12,364 nt of DNA. Source: an uncultured Oscillospiraceae bacterium. Lineage in GTDB: Bacteria; Bacillota; Clostridia; Oscillospirales; Ruminococcaceae. Positions 1 through 5,726 of the stretch are shown piece after piece. The stretch lies in contig CABUEI010000054.1 of the NCBI GenBank assembly GCA_902490585.1, positions 1 through 12,364 on the forward strand. Reading direction: 5' to 3'. Numbering within the stretch: the stretch's first letter is position 1; each line of letters opens with the position of its first letter. Position numbers and translations under genes: made by a program. The notes under the pieces were generated by a model. That model saw only the letters and a list, made by a program, of their open reading frames with translations. It had not been told where the DNA came from and searched no databases.

Positions 1-68
1 CCTATAGGGCTCGAACCTATGACCCTCTGCTTGTAAGGCAGATGCTCTCCCAGCTGAGCTAAGCTTCC
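1..68 (-). tRNA. tRNA-Val (anticodon UAC), 3' end cut by the window edge
   Basis: Read on the minus strand, the sequence folds as a tRNA. The acceptor 5' strand GGAAGCT is at 68-62, followed by a D-arm with GCTC/GAGC and the AGCTGGGA loop. The anticodon stem TCTGC/GCAGA encloses the loop CTTACAA, which gives anticodon TAC and so reads valine GUA codons (and related GUN codons by wobble). The T-arm is ATAGG-TTCGAGC-CCTAT. Only three bases of the acceptor 3' strand (AGG) are inside the window. The first two pair with positions 7 and 6, but the third would put G opposite G at pair 5-68. The discriminator base and CCA status cannot be seen. A consensus promoter lies about 60 bases upstream. Confidence 0.93.
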
Positions 69-129
69 ATATCCTAAGTCCTTTACTCCGTTTGCCGAAG
101 TTTTTGTGCTCTCTTCAAGCGACTATTAT

Positions 130-158
130 ATTATACACGCTTTACGGTGATTTGTCAA
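130..158 (-). promoter_or_regulatory. Sigma-A promoter of the tRNA-Val gene
   Basis: On the minus strand a perfect -35 TTGACA (158-153) and a perfect -10 TATAAT (135-130) are separated by exactly 17 bases. The expected start is near 123, leaving a leader of about 55 bases before the tRNA 5' end at 68. No ORF lies between, so the promoter serves the tRNA and any further RNA genes beyond the left edge. Confidence 0.9.
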
Positions 159-180
159 GCGTTTTTTATAATTTTTTTAA

Positions 181-224
181 AAAAAGTTTCAACTTTTTCA
201 AAAACGGCTTTGTTATGCGGTTTT
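181..224 (-). terminator. Weak A/T-rich terminator region after the ArsC-like gene
   Basis: Two possible hairpins follow the stop codon at 244 on the minus strand. The first pairs 224-217 with 208-201 (AAAACCGC with GCCGTTTT, one C-C mismatch) and runs into a short T tract. The second pairs AAAAAGT (198-192) with ACTTTTT (187-181) around a TGAA loop and continues into more T residues. Both stems are weak, so termination here is inferred. The position, between an operon end and an independent tRNA promoter, is where a terminator would be expected. Confidence 0.4.
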
Positions 225-243
225 GTGCAATTTAATTCTTTGA

Positions 244-585
244 TTATTCCCACTTTTTCCATACGTCAGGTTGATAACCGACTGTTGCCTGCCTGCCGTT
301 TCTCACAATCGGAGTTCTGAACATGGCGGGAGTTTCAAGAAGCTTTTCTATTTTATCTTCTTCATAGGCAAGGTATTGCATTGTACTGTCCTTATATGCC
401 TTGGAAGATGTGTCAATAAGGTTTTCGTAGCCGCCTACAGCCGATGATACGCTGTTGAACTCGCCTTTTGACATTCCTTTAGATAATATGTCAATGGACT
501 GAAACTTTATGCCACGTTCCTTGAAATATCGCTCTGCCTTTTTAGTATCAAAGCACTTTGATTTTCCGAAAATCTGTATATTCAT
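244..585 (-). CDS. ArsC/Spx-family thioredoxin-fold protein (YffB-like)
   Basis: The 113-residue protein has the layout of the ArsC/Spx family: a thioredoxin-like half with Cys11 in IFGKSKCFDTKKAERYF, and a later RTPIVRNGRQATVGY segment (90-104) with the Thr-Pro and basic residue typical of the fold. Only one cysteine is present near the N-terminus (CFDT), so there is no CXXC redox pair. This resembles the YffB/ArsC-like subgroup of unknown function more than a true arsenate reductase or a redox-sensing Spx. No arsenic-resistance genes are nearby. The start is 1 base after the glycosyltransferase stop, with AAAGG inside the upstream gene as a likely SD, so it is the last gene of the pepP-plsY-glycosyltransferase unit. 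The fold assignment is secure; the biochemical role is not. Confidence 0.85.
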   Translation of the reverse strand: MNIQIFGKSKCFDTKKAERYFKERGIKFQSIDILSKGMSKGEFNSVSSAVGGYENLIDTSSKAYKDSTMQYLAYEEDKIEKLLETPAMFRTPIVRNGRQATVGYQPDVWKKWE

Positions 586-586
586 A

Positions 587-1726
587 TTATGATACCTTTT
601 TATCTGATTTTTCTGCCATTCTCTCGAGTAAATCGCAAATTCTGCACGCTGACGAAGATATATACCTGTGCTGGTTATTTATCATGTCAGTGCGTTCCTG
701 TTTGTTTTTAAGCCTGTCAAGTGCCTTCTCAAGCCTGATATGCTTTAAGGGCAGGCTCATGCCGTGGCTTTCAAAATATTTCAGATTTCTTGTTTCGCAA
801 CCAGGTATAGATGATATATGAATCATAGGCACGCCGGTTACTGCCGCCTCGGTTGAACTGAGTCCGCCCGGCTTTGTCACAAAGATGTCTGCCGCCGCCA
901 TATAGTCGTTCATTCTGTCGGTAAAACCGATGATATGGAATAAATCATTGCCTGCTGTTTTATCCGACAGTATCTGCTGTAACTTTTTATTCGTGCCGCA
1001 GATTATGACAAACTGCGTATCGGGGTTTTCATTGCCGTAATGTATCAGTTTTGACGTAAGGCGTTTCATATTACCGGCACCCATGCTTCCGCCTGTAACA
1101 AGTACACAACGCTTGTCGGGGCTAAGACCGAGCTTGCTTCTGAGTGCGGCAACATCGGTTTCTTTCGGCTCGAACACACGGCTTACCGGTATGCCGTAAG
1201 GCAGGAGCTGTTCTCTTTTTGCACCCTGCTTTATATAATCTGTGCATAAATCTTCAGCCGGAATTACATACTTATCACACTGCGTTTCCATAGTAAACGG
1301 AGTACAGGTGTAATCGGTACCGATGAAAACGGTAGGCGGAATGTCGTAGCCTTTACGCTTGAGGTATGTCAGCATCTCTGCCGCATAGAAATGTGTCATG
1401 GCAATTACGTCATAAGAATTGTCTTTGAGATATTCGCCGAGCTTCTTTGCCGCCTTACGATTGGCAAAGTACATAGGCGAGGTTATCGGAAGATGACACA
1501 GACGCATACCCATGTGATATACCGCACCGAAAACGTGTGGAAACCACTTTGCCGTAAACACATAGAAACTGCCTACATGAGCAGCTTTCCATGTCGGGTC
1601 GAGCGTGTATGGGTCGAGCATTACCGCAGTATGACCTCTGCTGAGGAGTTCGTCCTTAACGGCACGGGCGGCAGAGTTGTGTCCGCCGCCCGTACTGCAT
1701 GATAATATCAGTGCTTCCATAGCCAT
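587..1726 (-). CDS. MGDG synthase/UgtP-like lipid glycosyltransferase (GT28 type)
   Basis: This 379-residue protein probably transfers a sugar from a UDP-sugar to diacylglycerol at the inner face of the membrane. The N-terminal domain opens with LILSCSTGGGHNSAARAV (6-23), the acceptor-side Gly-rich motif of the MGDG-synthase family. The C-terminal GT28 domain has VLVTGGSMGAGN (208-219) and the nucleotide-sugar motif VTKPGGLSSTEAAVTGVP (283-300), followed by PGCETRN (308-314) where UgtP-type enzymes have PGQEKEN. Length fits the family. The start overlaps the end of the PlsY-like gene by 19 bases. A second in-frame ATG lies at 1720. Neither has a clear SD, so translation is probably coupled to the upstream gene. 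A MurG role is less likely given the N-terminal motif. The sugar and acceptor are not shown by the sequence. Confidence 0.88.
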   Translation of the reverse strand: MAMEALILSCSTGGGHNSAARAVKDELLSRGHTAVMLDPYTLDPTWKAAHVGSFYVFTAKWFPHVFGAVYHMGMRLCHLPITSPMYFANRKAAKKLGEYLKDNSYDVIAMTHFYAAEMLTYLKRKGYDIPPTVFIGTDYTCTPFTMETQCDKYVIPAEDLCTDYIKQGAKREQLLPYGIPVSRVFEPKETDVAALRSKLGLSPDKRCVLVTGGSMGAGNMKRLTSKLIHYGNENPDTQFVIICGTNKKLQQILSDKTAGNDLFHIIGFTDRMNDYMAAADIFVTKPGGLSSTEAAVTGVPMIHISSIPGCETRNLKYFESHGMSLPLKHIRLEKALDRLKNKQERTDMINNQHRYISSSACRICDLLERMAEKSDKKVS

Positions 1727-2313
1727 CTTACGTCAAATTTTTCACGCTCTTCGGGAACGCTGAGCATCTTTATCGAGCAGGCAATGGTGATCATGAGCAT
1801 ACCTACCGATACCGCCTTTACGGGTTCAATGAAGAACGAAACGAGTGTTGTGCAACTATACGCAATAATAGTGCAATAGCAATGAGGAGTTATCTTTATC
1901 AGCGTCATGAACAGGATAAAGAAGAAACAAAGTGTGAGGACTGTAGTCCAGTTAGGCCACATTCCTGCAAGAGAACCGAATGTAACAGCTATTGCCTTAC
2001 CGCCCTTGAACTTTGAGAATATAGGCAGGATATGACCTATTACAGGTGCAACAAGCACGATAGGTAACATAACCTCAGACGGATTTTCCGTGTGCATATA
2101 AATGAACACAGGTAAAAATCCCTTGCCCATATCGCAAAGCAGTGTCAGTGCACCGCAAAGCACACCGCCGTAACGGAATGCGTTGGCGGTTCCGTAATTC
2201 TTATCGGGGCTTTTCGATATTATGTCCTTATGAAACAGTTTTGAAATAATGCTTGCAAACAGAATACTTCCGAGCAGATAGCCCGAAACCGCAAAAAACA
2301 AGCCTGTAAGCAT
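1708..2313 (-). CDS. plsY: Divergent PlsY-type glycerol-3-phosphate acyltransferase
   Basis: PlsY acylates sn-glycerol-3-phosphate from acyl-phosphate, the first membrane step of phospholipid synthesis. The 201-residue protein is strongly hydrophobic with several membrane segments. It has GYLLGSILF (11-19), a D-x-x-KG-x-x-P element (61-68) and GHILPIFSKFKGGKAIAV (93-110), which matches the conserved GHxxPxxxxFKGGK loop of PlsY. The motif usually written GSGNxGATNxxR is changed to SPDKNYGTANAFR (35-47), and the canonical GGKGVAT is GGKAIAV, so this is a divergent subgroup. A strong SD (GGAGGG) precedes the ATG, which lies 17 bases after the pepP stop. The gene overlaps the lipid glycosyltransferase downstream. 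It may be the main PlsY or a second copy; other genome regions would decide. Confidence 0.85.
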   Translation of the reverse strand: MLTGLFFAVSGYLLGSILFASIISKLFHKDIISKSPDKNYGTANAFRYGGVLCGALTLLCDMGKGFLPVFIYMHTENPSEVMLPIVLVAPVIGHILPIFSKFKGGKAIAVTFGSLAGMWPNWTTVLTLCFFFILFMTLIKITPHCYCTIIAYSCTTLVSFFIEPVKAVSVGMLMITIACSIKMLSVPEEREKFDVRWLWKH

Positions 2314-2330
2314 ATATGTATCCCTCCGTA

Positions 2331-3413
2331 TCAGTCAATGATAATTAAATCCTTAGTTGTTTCGGTGAGGTTACGGCAACCGTCCTTTGTAATCACTACC
2401 ATATCCTCTATTCTTACTCCGTACTTACCCGAAATATAAGCACCGGGTTCATCGGTCAGCACCATGCCATCTTTGAGTGTATACGGTGACGAGGGCGATG
2501 CTGTGGGAGCTTCGTGAATCTCAAGACCTACACCGTGTCCGAGCCCATGACCGAAATATTTGCCGAATCCCCATGCGTCAAGCGTACTTCTTGCTACACT
2601 GTCAACCACCTTACCGCTGATATCGGCACGGATAGCTTTCATAGCGTCGAGGTTTGCGAACAGAACGGCATCGTACATTTTCTTCATATCATCGGTTACC
2701 TTGCCGATAGCTATGGTTCTTGTCATATCAGAATGATAACCGTCGTATGTCGCACCGAAATCGAGCGTCAGGAAATCACCGTTTTCGAGCTTTTTATCGG
2801 TAGGTACAGCGTGGGGCGATGCGGAATTTACACCGGACGCCGCAATGGTGTCGAATGATTTTCCGTCAGAGCCGTACTCAGCCATGTAATATTCGAGCAG
2901 TGCCGCAACATGCTTTTCCGTCTGTCCGGGCTTTATGTCACGGAGCAGTCTTGAAAATGCTCTTTCGGCTATTCTCTGTGCTTTTATTATCTTTTCGATT
3001 TCCTCGGGAGTTTTGATAATTCTCATCTTACTGATTATATCGGATAACTCACGGGAGCTGTCAAATGTGATGAACGAATAGTTTGCCTTGTACTTTTCAA
3101 GCTCGGTTACTGTCATAGTATCGCTTTCAATGCTGACAGTAGTTATTCCGTGCTTTATGAGCAGGCTCATAAGCTGGCTCTTGGCATTTTCAAGCAATAT
3201 TACCTCACAATCGGTAACACGCTCTTTTGCTTTGTCGAAGTAACGGAAATCAATAAGCAGATAGCTTGCTTCCTTTGTGACAAGTATCATTCCTGCCGAT
3301 GATGTAAATCCGCTGAAATAACGTCTGCTTATATCCGATGTTATCAGAGCGGCGTGTCTTTCATCAGAAAGTGCGTCTGCGAGCTTTGCAATATTACCGC
3401 CGTTATTAACCAT
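2331..3413 (-). CDS. pepP: M24 metallopeptidase, Xaa-Pro aminopeptidase/dipeptidase type
   Basis: The cytoplasmic enzyme removes residues N-terminal to proline, using two metal ions. It has a creatinase-type N-terminal domain (about 1-130) and an M24 'pita-bread' catalytic domain. All five metal ligands are visible: Asp218 and Asp229 in LTLDFGATYDGYHSDMTR, His293 in FGHGLGHGVGLEIH, Glu322 in LTDEPGAY and Glu336 in GVRIEDM. His201 (SPHAVP) and His300 fit the substrate site. At 360 residues the length is typical of the short Firmicutes enzymes. The ATG has a strong SD (GGAGGGG) 5 bases upstream. In many Clostridia the order is aroQ-pepP-efp; here aroQ precedes it but no efp follows. The symbol follows common usage; pepQ (dipeptidase) cannot be excluded. 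Confidence 0.92.
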   Translation of the reverse strand: MVNNGGNIAKLADALSDERHAALITSDISRRYFSGFTSSAGMILVTKEASYLLIDFRYFDKAKERVTDCEVILLENAKSQLMSLLIKHGITTVSIESDTMTVTELEKYKANYSFITFDSSRELSDIISKMRIIKTPEEIEKIIKAQRIAERAFSRLLRDIKPGQTEKHVAALLEYYMAEYGSDGKSFDTIAASGVNSASPHAVPTDKKLENGDFLTLDFGATYDGYHSDMTRTIAIGKVTDDMKKMYDAVLFANLDAMKAIRADISGKVVDSVARSTLDAWGFGKYFGHGLGHGVGLEIHEAPTASPSSPYTLKDGMVLTDEPGAYISGKYGVRIEDMVVITKDGCRNLTETTKDLIIID

Positions 3414-3522
3414 ATTTCCCCTCCGATGCGATTATGACCGCATTTTTCCAAAAGATGATTTTAACTCTTAAATATTAACTGAAAATCAATCAGTGTACTT
3501 AACCAATTTGCTTTCCGGAAAA
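3414..3522 (-). promoter_or_regulatory. aroQ-pepP gap with a possible weak promoter and a hairpin beside the SD
   Basis: This 109-base gap is the largest within the yqeG-to-arsC-like gene run. A TAAAAT element lies at 3463-3458 and could act as a -10, but the best -35 candidates are poor or badly spaced, so an internal promoter is only possible. ATGCG (3443-3439) pairs with CGCAT (3430-3426) around an 8-base loop and ends one base before the GGAGGGG SD of pepP. No T-tract terminator follows aroQ. Confidence 0.25.
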
Positions 3523-3951
3523 TCAGTCCATGTTGAGTGCATAGAAAAGCGCCATCATATAGCTCTTTTCGCCGAAGCCTGCGATAGTTCCCTTGCACAC
3601 GGGTGATATTACGGAATGATGTCTGAATTCTTCTCTTGCGTGAACATTTGACATGTGAACTTCGATTACGGGTATTTTTATAGCCGCAATAGCATCTCTT
3701 ATAGCGTAGCTGTAGTGCGTATATGCGCCTGCATTGAAGATAATGCAGTTGTATTTCAGCCTTGCGTCATGAAGTGCGTCAATCAGTGCACCCTCGTGGT
3801 TTGACTGGAAGAAGTCGATCTCTGCACCGTTCTTCTCGGCACAGTCTTTCAGTCTTTCATTTATTGCCGCAAGCGAATTGTCGCCGTATACAGAGGGCTC
3901 ACGCTCGCCGAGCAGGTTCAGGTTGGGTCCGTTCATTACAAGTATCTTCAT
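3523..3951 (-). CDS. aroQ: Type II 3-dehydroquinate dehydratase
   Basis: AroQ converts 3-dehydroquinate to 3-dehydroshikimate in the shikimate pathway to chorismate and aromatic amino acids; type II enzymes form dodecamers in the cytoplasm. The 142-residue protein has the family hallmarks in order: MNGPNLNLLGEREPSVYG (6-23) with Arg17 and catalytic Tyr22, QSNHEGALIDALHDA (49-63), FNAGAYTHYS (72-81) with Asn73, EVHMSNVHAREEFR (97-110) with catalytic His99 and Arg110, and the C-terminal GTIAGFGEKSY. Nothing conserved is missing. AAGGACGG lies 8 bases before the ATG. The gene starts 14 bases after the TIM-barrel gene, so it is probably co-transcribed from yqeG. No other shikimate gene is in the window. 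Confidence 0.97.
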   Translation of the reverse strand: MKILVMNGPNLNLLGEREPSVYGDNSLAAINERLKDCAEKNGAEIDFFQSNHEGALIDALHDARLKYNCIIFNAGAYTHYSYAIRDAIAAIKIPVIEVHMSNVHAREEFRHHSVISPVCKGTIAGFGEKSYMMALFYALNMD

Positions 3952-3965
3952 TTTCTTTTCCGTCC

Positions 3966-4811
3966 TTATTTTAAATAACCGAGGTATGCTTTTTTCATCA
4001 TGCTTGCATCCTCTGCCTGTGTTCCGTCGGATTCACAGATAACCGTGCAGTCAAGATTTCTCTTTGCGAACAGTTCACAAAGAGGCTCGTACTGCGGTCC
4101 GTAAACCGTATCTTCAAACGTCAGGTGACGTCTTTCGCCGCCTGTGGTATATTCTATCTTTGAGAAGTGAACGTGCATCTGCGAAAGTCTGTCATGTCCG
4201 AGCTTATTTTCGATGCTGTCGAGCATTGCGGCGTAATCGTCAATAGTCTTGATACCGCCGAGCGTTCTGGCATTAAGGTGTCCGAAGTCAACGCAGGGGA
4301 GCATTTCTTCATCAAGAGTGCACAGTTCTATTACTTCCTCAAGTGTGCCGAGCTGATTTATCTTGCCCATTGTTTCAGGGCAGATTATAGCTTTCAGACC
4401 CTCGCTTTTTCTTTCGGCTACCGCCTTTGTAAGCGTCTGCTTTGCAAGATACAGTGCTTCTGCTCTTGTCATCTTTGAGCATGAACCCGAATGCACGACA
4501 ACCTTGGTTGCACCGAGCTTGTCAGCGGCTCTCAGCGAATCCATGATATAGTTTACGCTGTTGTCACGTTTCTCAGCCTCGACGCTTGACAGCGAGATGA
4601 AATACGGAGCGTGGAGCGTTATCGTTATATTATTATCACGGGCAAGCGTGGGTAATTTTTCGTAGGTTGCCGCCGCAATGCGTACCCCTCTTCCACACTC
4701 GACCTCGTAGCAATCAAGAGCCATTGACGCAAGATATGCCGGTAACTCATCAGGAAATTTCTTCTTGCCGAAGCTTAATGAATTTCCGCCCGGTCCGAAT
4801 TTAACAGCCAT
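3966..4811 (-). CDS. Endonuclease IV-like TIM-barrel protein (AP endonuclease 2 superfamily)
   Basis: The 281-residue protein belongs to the xylose isomerase-like/AP endonuclease 2 barrel fold. It follows the endonuclease IV metal-ligand series closely: His67 in LHAPYFISL, His107 in VVVHSGS, Glu146 in CPETMGK, Asp175 and His178 in VDFGHLNA, His213 (or His215) in MHVHFSK, His229 in GGERRHLTF and Glu260 in VICESDG. The Asp two residues before the penultimate His in classical Nfo (D-R-H) is not conserved; the segment reads E-R-R-H, with Glu226 as the nearest acid. Cleavage of abasic DNA is therefore plausible but not certain. Other members of the fold are sugar isomerases and dehydratases, including 3-dehydroshikimate dehydratases, which is worth recalling beside aroQ. 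It shares one base with the yqeG stop (TAATG), with GAGGAGA as SD. Confidence 0.8.
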   Translation of the reverse strand: MAVKFGPGGNSLSFGKKKFPDELPAYLASMALDCYEVECGRGVRIAAATYEKLPTLARDNNITITLHAPYFISLSSVEAEKRDNSVNYIMDSLRAADKLGATKVVVHSGSCSKMTRAEALYLAKQTLTKAVAERKSEGLKAIICPETMGKINQLGTLEEVIELCTLDEEMLPCVDFGHLNARTLGGIKTIDDYAAMLDSIENKLGHDRLSQMHVHFSKIEYTTGGERRHLTFEDTVYGPQYEPLCELFAKRNLDCTVICESDGTQAEDASMMKKAYLGYLK

Positions 4812-5320
4812 TACTTATTCTCCTCAGATCTAAGCTTTGAGTAATCCCTGTGAAAAAACAGGCTCTCGGCTTTTCTTTTAAGTTTAAACGTCCATGCGCT
4901 TTCCATGTGAAAAGGCTCAACAAGTACCGATACGGCACCCTTGAGGTTGCCTGCGATTATATCGGTGAATATCTGGTCGCCGACTACAGCAACCTGTTTT
5001 TTCGGCACGCCCATTATCTTTATCGCCTTAGAGATGCCGAATGTAAGGGGCTTGCAACCGTTTGCGGTAAACGGAAGTCCCAGCTTCTTTGCAAGCGGTG
5101 CGACACGCTTATTTGTGTTGTTCGACACTATACGCATCGGCAAACCTATGCTCTTCATGTGTTCGAGCCACTCGGGTACACCGTTTTCAGCCGCCGGATT
5201 TCCGTGCATCGACAGCGTATTGTCGAGATCGAGCACAAGCGCTTTTATATTATATTTATCGAGAAAGTCCTCGTCAATGTCGAGAACTGAATTTATCCAA
5301 ATCTGCGGTTTAAAAATCAT
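4811..5320 (-). CDS. yqeG: YqeG-family HAD-IIIA phosphatase
   Basis: This 169-residue HAD-superfamily protein belongs to the YqeG family, which is related to mitochondrial phosphatidylglycerophosphate phosphatase and is common in Firmicutes. HAD motif I is VLDLDNTL (29-36) with nucleophile Asp31 and Asp33. Motif II is SNNTN (66-70), motif III Lys is Lys90 in GCKPLTFGI, and motif IV is VVGDQIFTDIIAGN (112-125). No cap insertion is seen. The substrate is not shown by the sequence; PGP phosphatase activity is a family-based guess. In Bacillus yqeG heads the yqeG-yqeH-aroE-yhbY-nadD-yqeK-rsfS cluster; here it lies after rsfS and rpsU, and yqeH and aroE are absent. AAAGGA precedes the ATG. It starts 23 bases beyond the rpsU hairpin, so it may rely on read-through or on an unseen promoter. 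Confidence 0.92.
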   Translation of the reverse strand: MIFKPQIWINSVLDIDEDFLDKYNIKALVLDLDNTLSMHGNPAAENGVPEWLEHMKSIGLPMRIVSNNTNKRVAPLAKKLGLPFTANGCKPLTFGISKAIKIMGVPKKQVAVVGDQIFTDIIAGNLKGAVSVLVEPFHMESAWTFKLKRKAESLFFHRDYSKLRSEENK

Positions 5321-5343
5321 ACCGTATCCTTTAATAAAAAATT

Positions 5344-5390
5344 AAAAGGCGAACAAAGCGTCAGCATGAGGCTAACCTTGTCCGCCTTTT
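5344..5390 (-). terminator. Rho-independent terminator after rpsU
   Basis: On the minus strand AAAAGGCG (5390-5383) pairs perfectly with CGCCTTTT (5351-5344). The stem continues through a G-T pair and ACAA/TTGT, and an inner 6-bp stem GTTAGC/GCTGAC encloses a CTCAT loop. A T-rich run (TTTTAATTTTTTATT) follows. The hairpin lies 14 bases after the rpsU stop. It separates rpsU from yqeG and could act as a partial terminator that attenuates yqeG. Confidence 0.9.
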
Positions 5391-5404
5391 ATTACCGTAA
5401 GTAA

Positions 5405-5581
5405 TTACTTAAACTTGCGCTTACGAGCAGCCTCGGATTTCTTCTTACGCTTTACCGAAGGTTTTTCGTAGTGTTCTCTTTTACGAACCTCTGCGAGGAC
5501 GCCGTCTCTGGCGCATGATCTCTTGAAACGCTTGAGAGCTGTATCTAAAGATTCATTTTTGCCTAAACGTACTTCTGCCAT
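5405..5581 (-). CDS. rpsU: 30S ribosomal protein S21
   Basis: The gene encodes 58 residues beginning MAEVRLGKNESLDTALKRF and ending KSEAARKRKFK. This matches bacterial S21: the KNESL-x-x-ALKRFKR opening, a central helix, the EKPSVKRKKKSEAARKR basic tail and the usual length. S21 binds the small subunit near the platform and the anti-SD region of 16S rRNA and helps initiation. The ATG is preceded by a strong GGGAGGG SD. The gene has its own perfect sigma-A promoter and its own terminator, so it forms a single-gene unit between rsfS and yqeG and can be expressed independently of both neighbouring operons. Its codon use looks like that of its neighbours. Confidence 0.98.
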   Translation of the reverse strand: MAEVRLGKNESLDTALKRFKRSCARDGVLAEVRKREHYEKPSVKRKKKSEAARKRKFK

Positions 5582-5596
5582 CTATATCCCTCCCTT

Positions 5597-5608
5597 TGCC
5601 AAATGGCA
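5597..5608 (-). promoter_or_regulatory. Small hairpin just upstream of the rpsU SD
   Basis: TGCC-ATTT-GGCA forms a perfect inverted repeat in the rpsU leader. It ends two bases before the GGGAGGG SD (5594-5588). The stem is only 4-5 bp, so an effect on translation is possible but unproven. Confidence 0.3.
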
Positions 5609-5650
5609 CAGGTTATAACTCATACAAATTTTATAAAGATGTATGCTAGT

Positions 5651-5679
5651 ATTATACAATATCGTACCGATTTTGTCAA
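5651..5679 (-). promoter_or_regulatory. Sigma-A promoter of rpsU
   Basis: A perfect -35 TTGACA (5679-5674) and a perfect -10 TATAAT (5656-5651) are separated by 17 bases on the minus strand. The predicted start near 5644 gives a leader of about 60 bases. The promoter lies in the gap after rsfS, which has no convincing terminator (only a 4-bp CTGA/TCAG hairpin near 5710-5721), so some read-through from the upstream operon is likely. Confidence 0.93.
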
Positions 5680-5726
5680 TACGTTTTTGAAAATTTCGTA
5701 AAAATTCTTGCCTGAAACCTCAGTTT

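Noticed and set aside
244..585. Arsenate resistance gene arsC
   Set aside because: The protein has the fold, but lacks a clear resistance context and the neighbouring ars genes, so the specific function is not assigned.
5700..5726. Terminator right after rsfS
   Set aside because: Only a 4-bp CTGA/TCAG stem with a distant T run is present, too weak to call.
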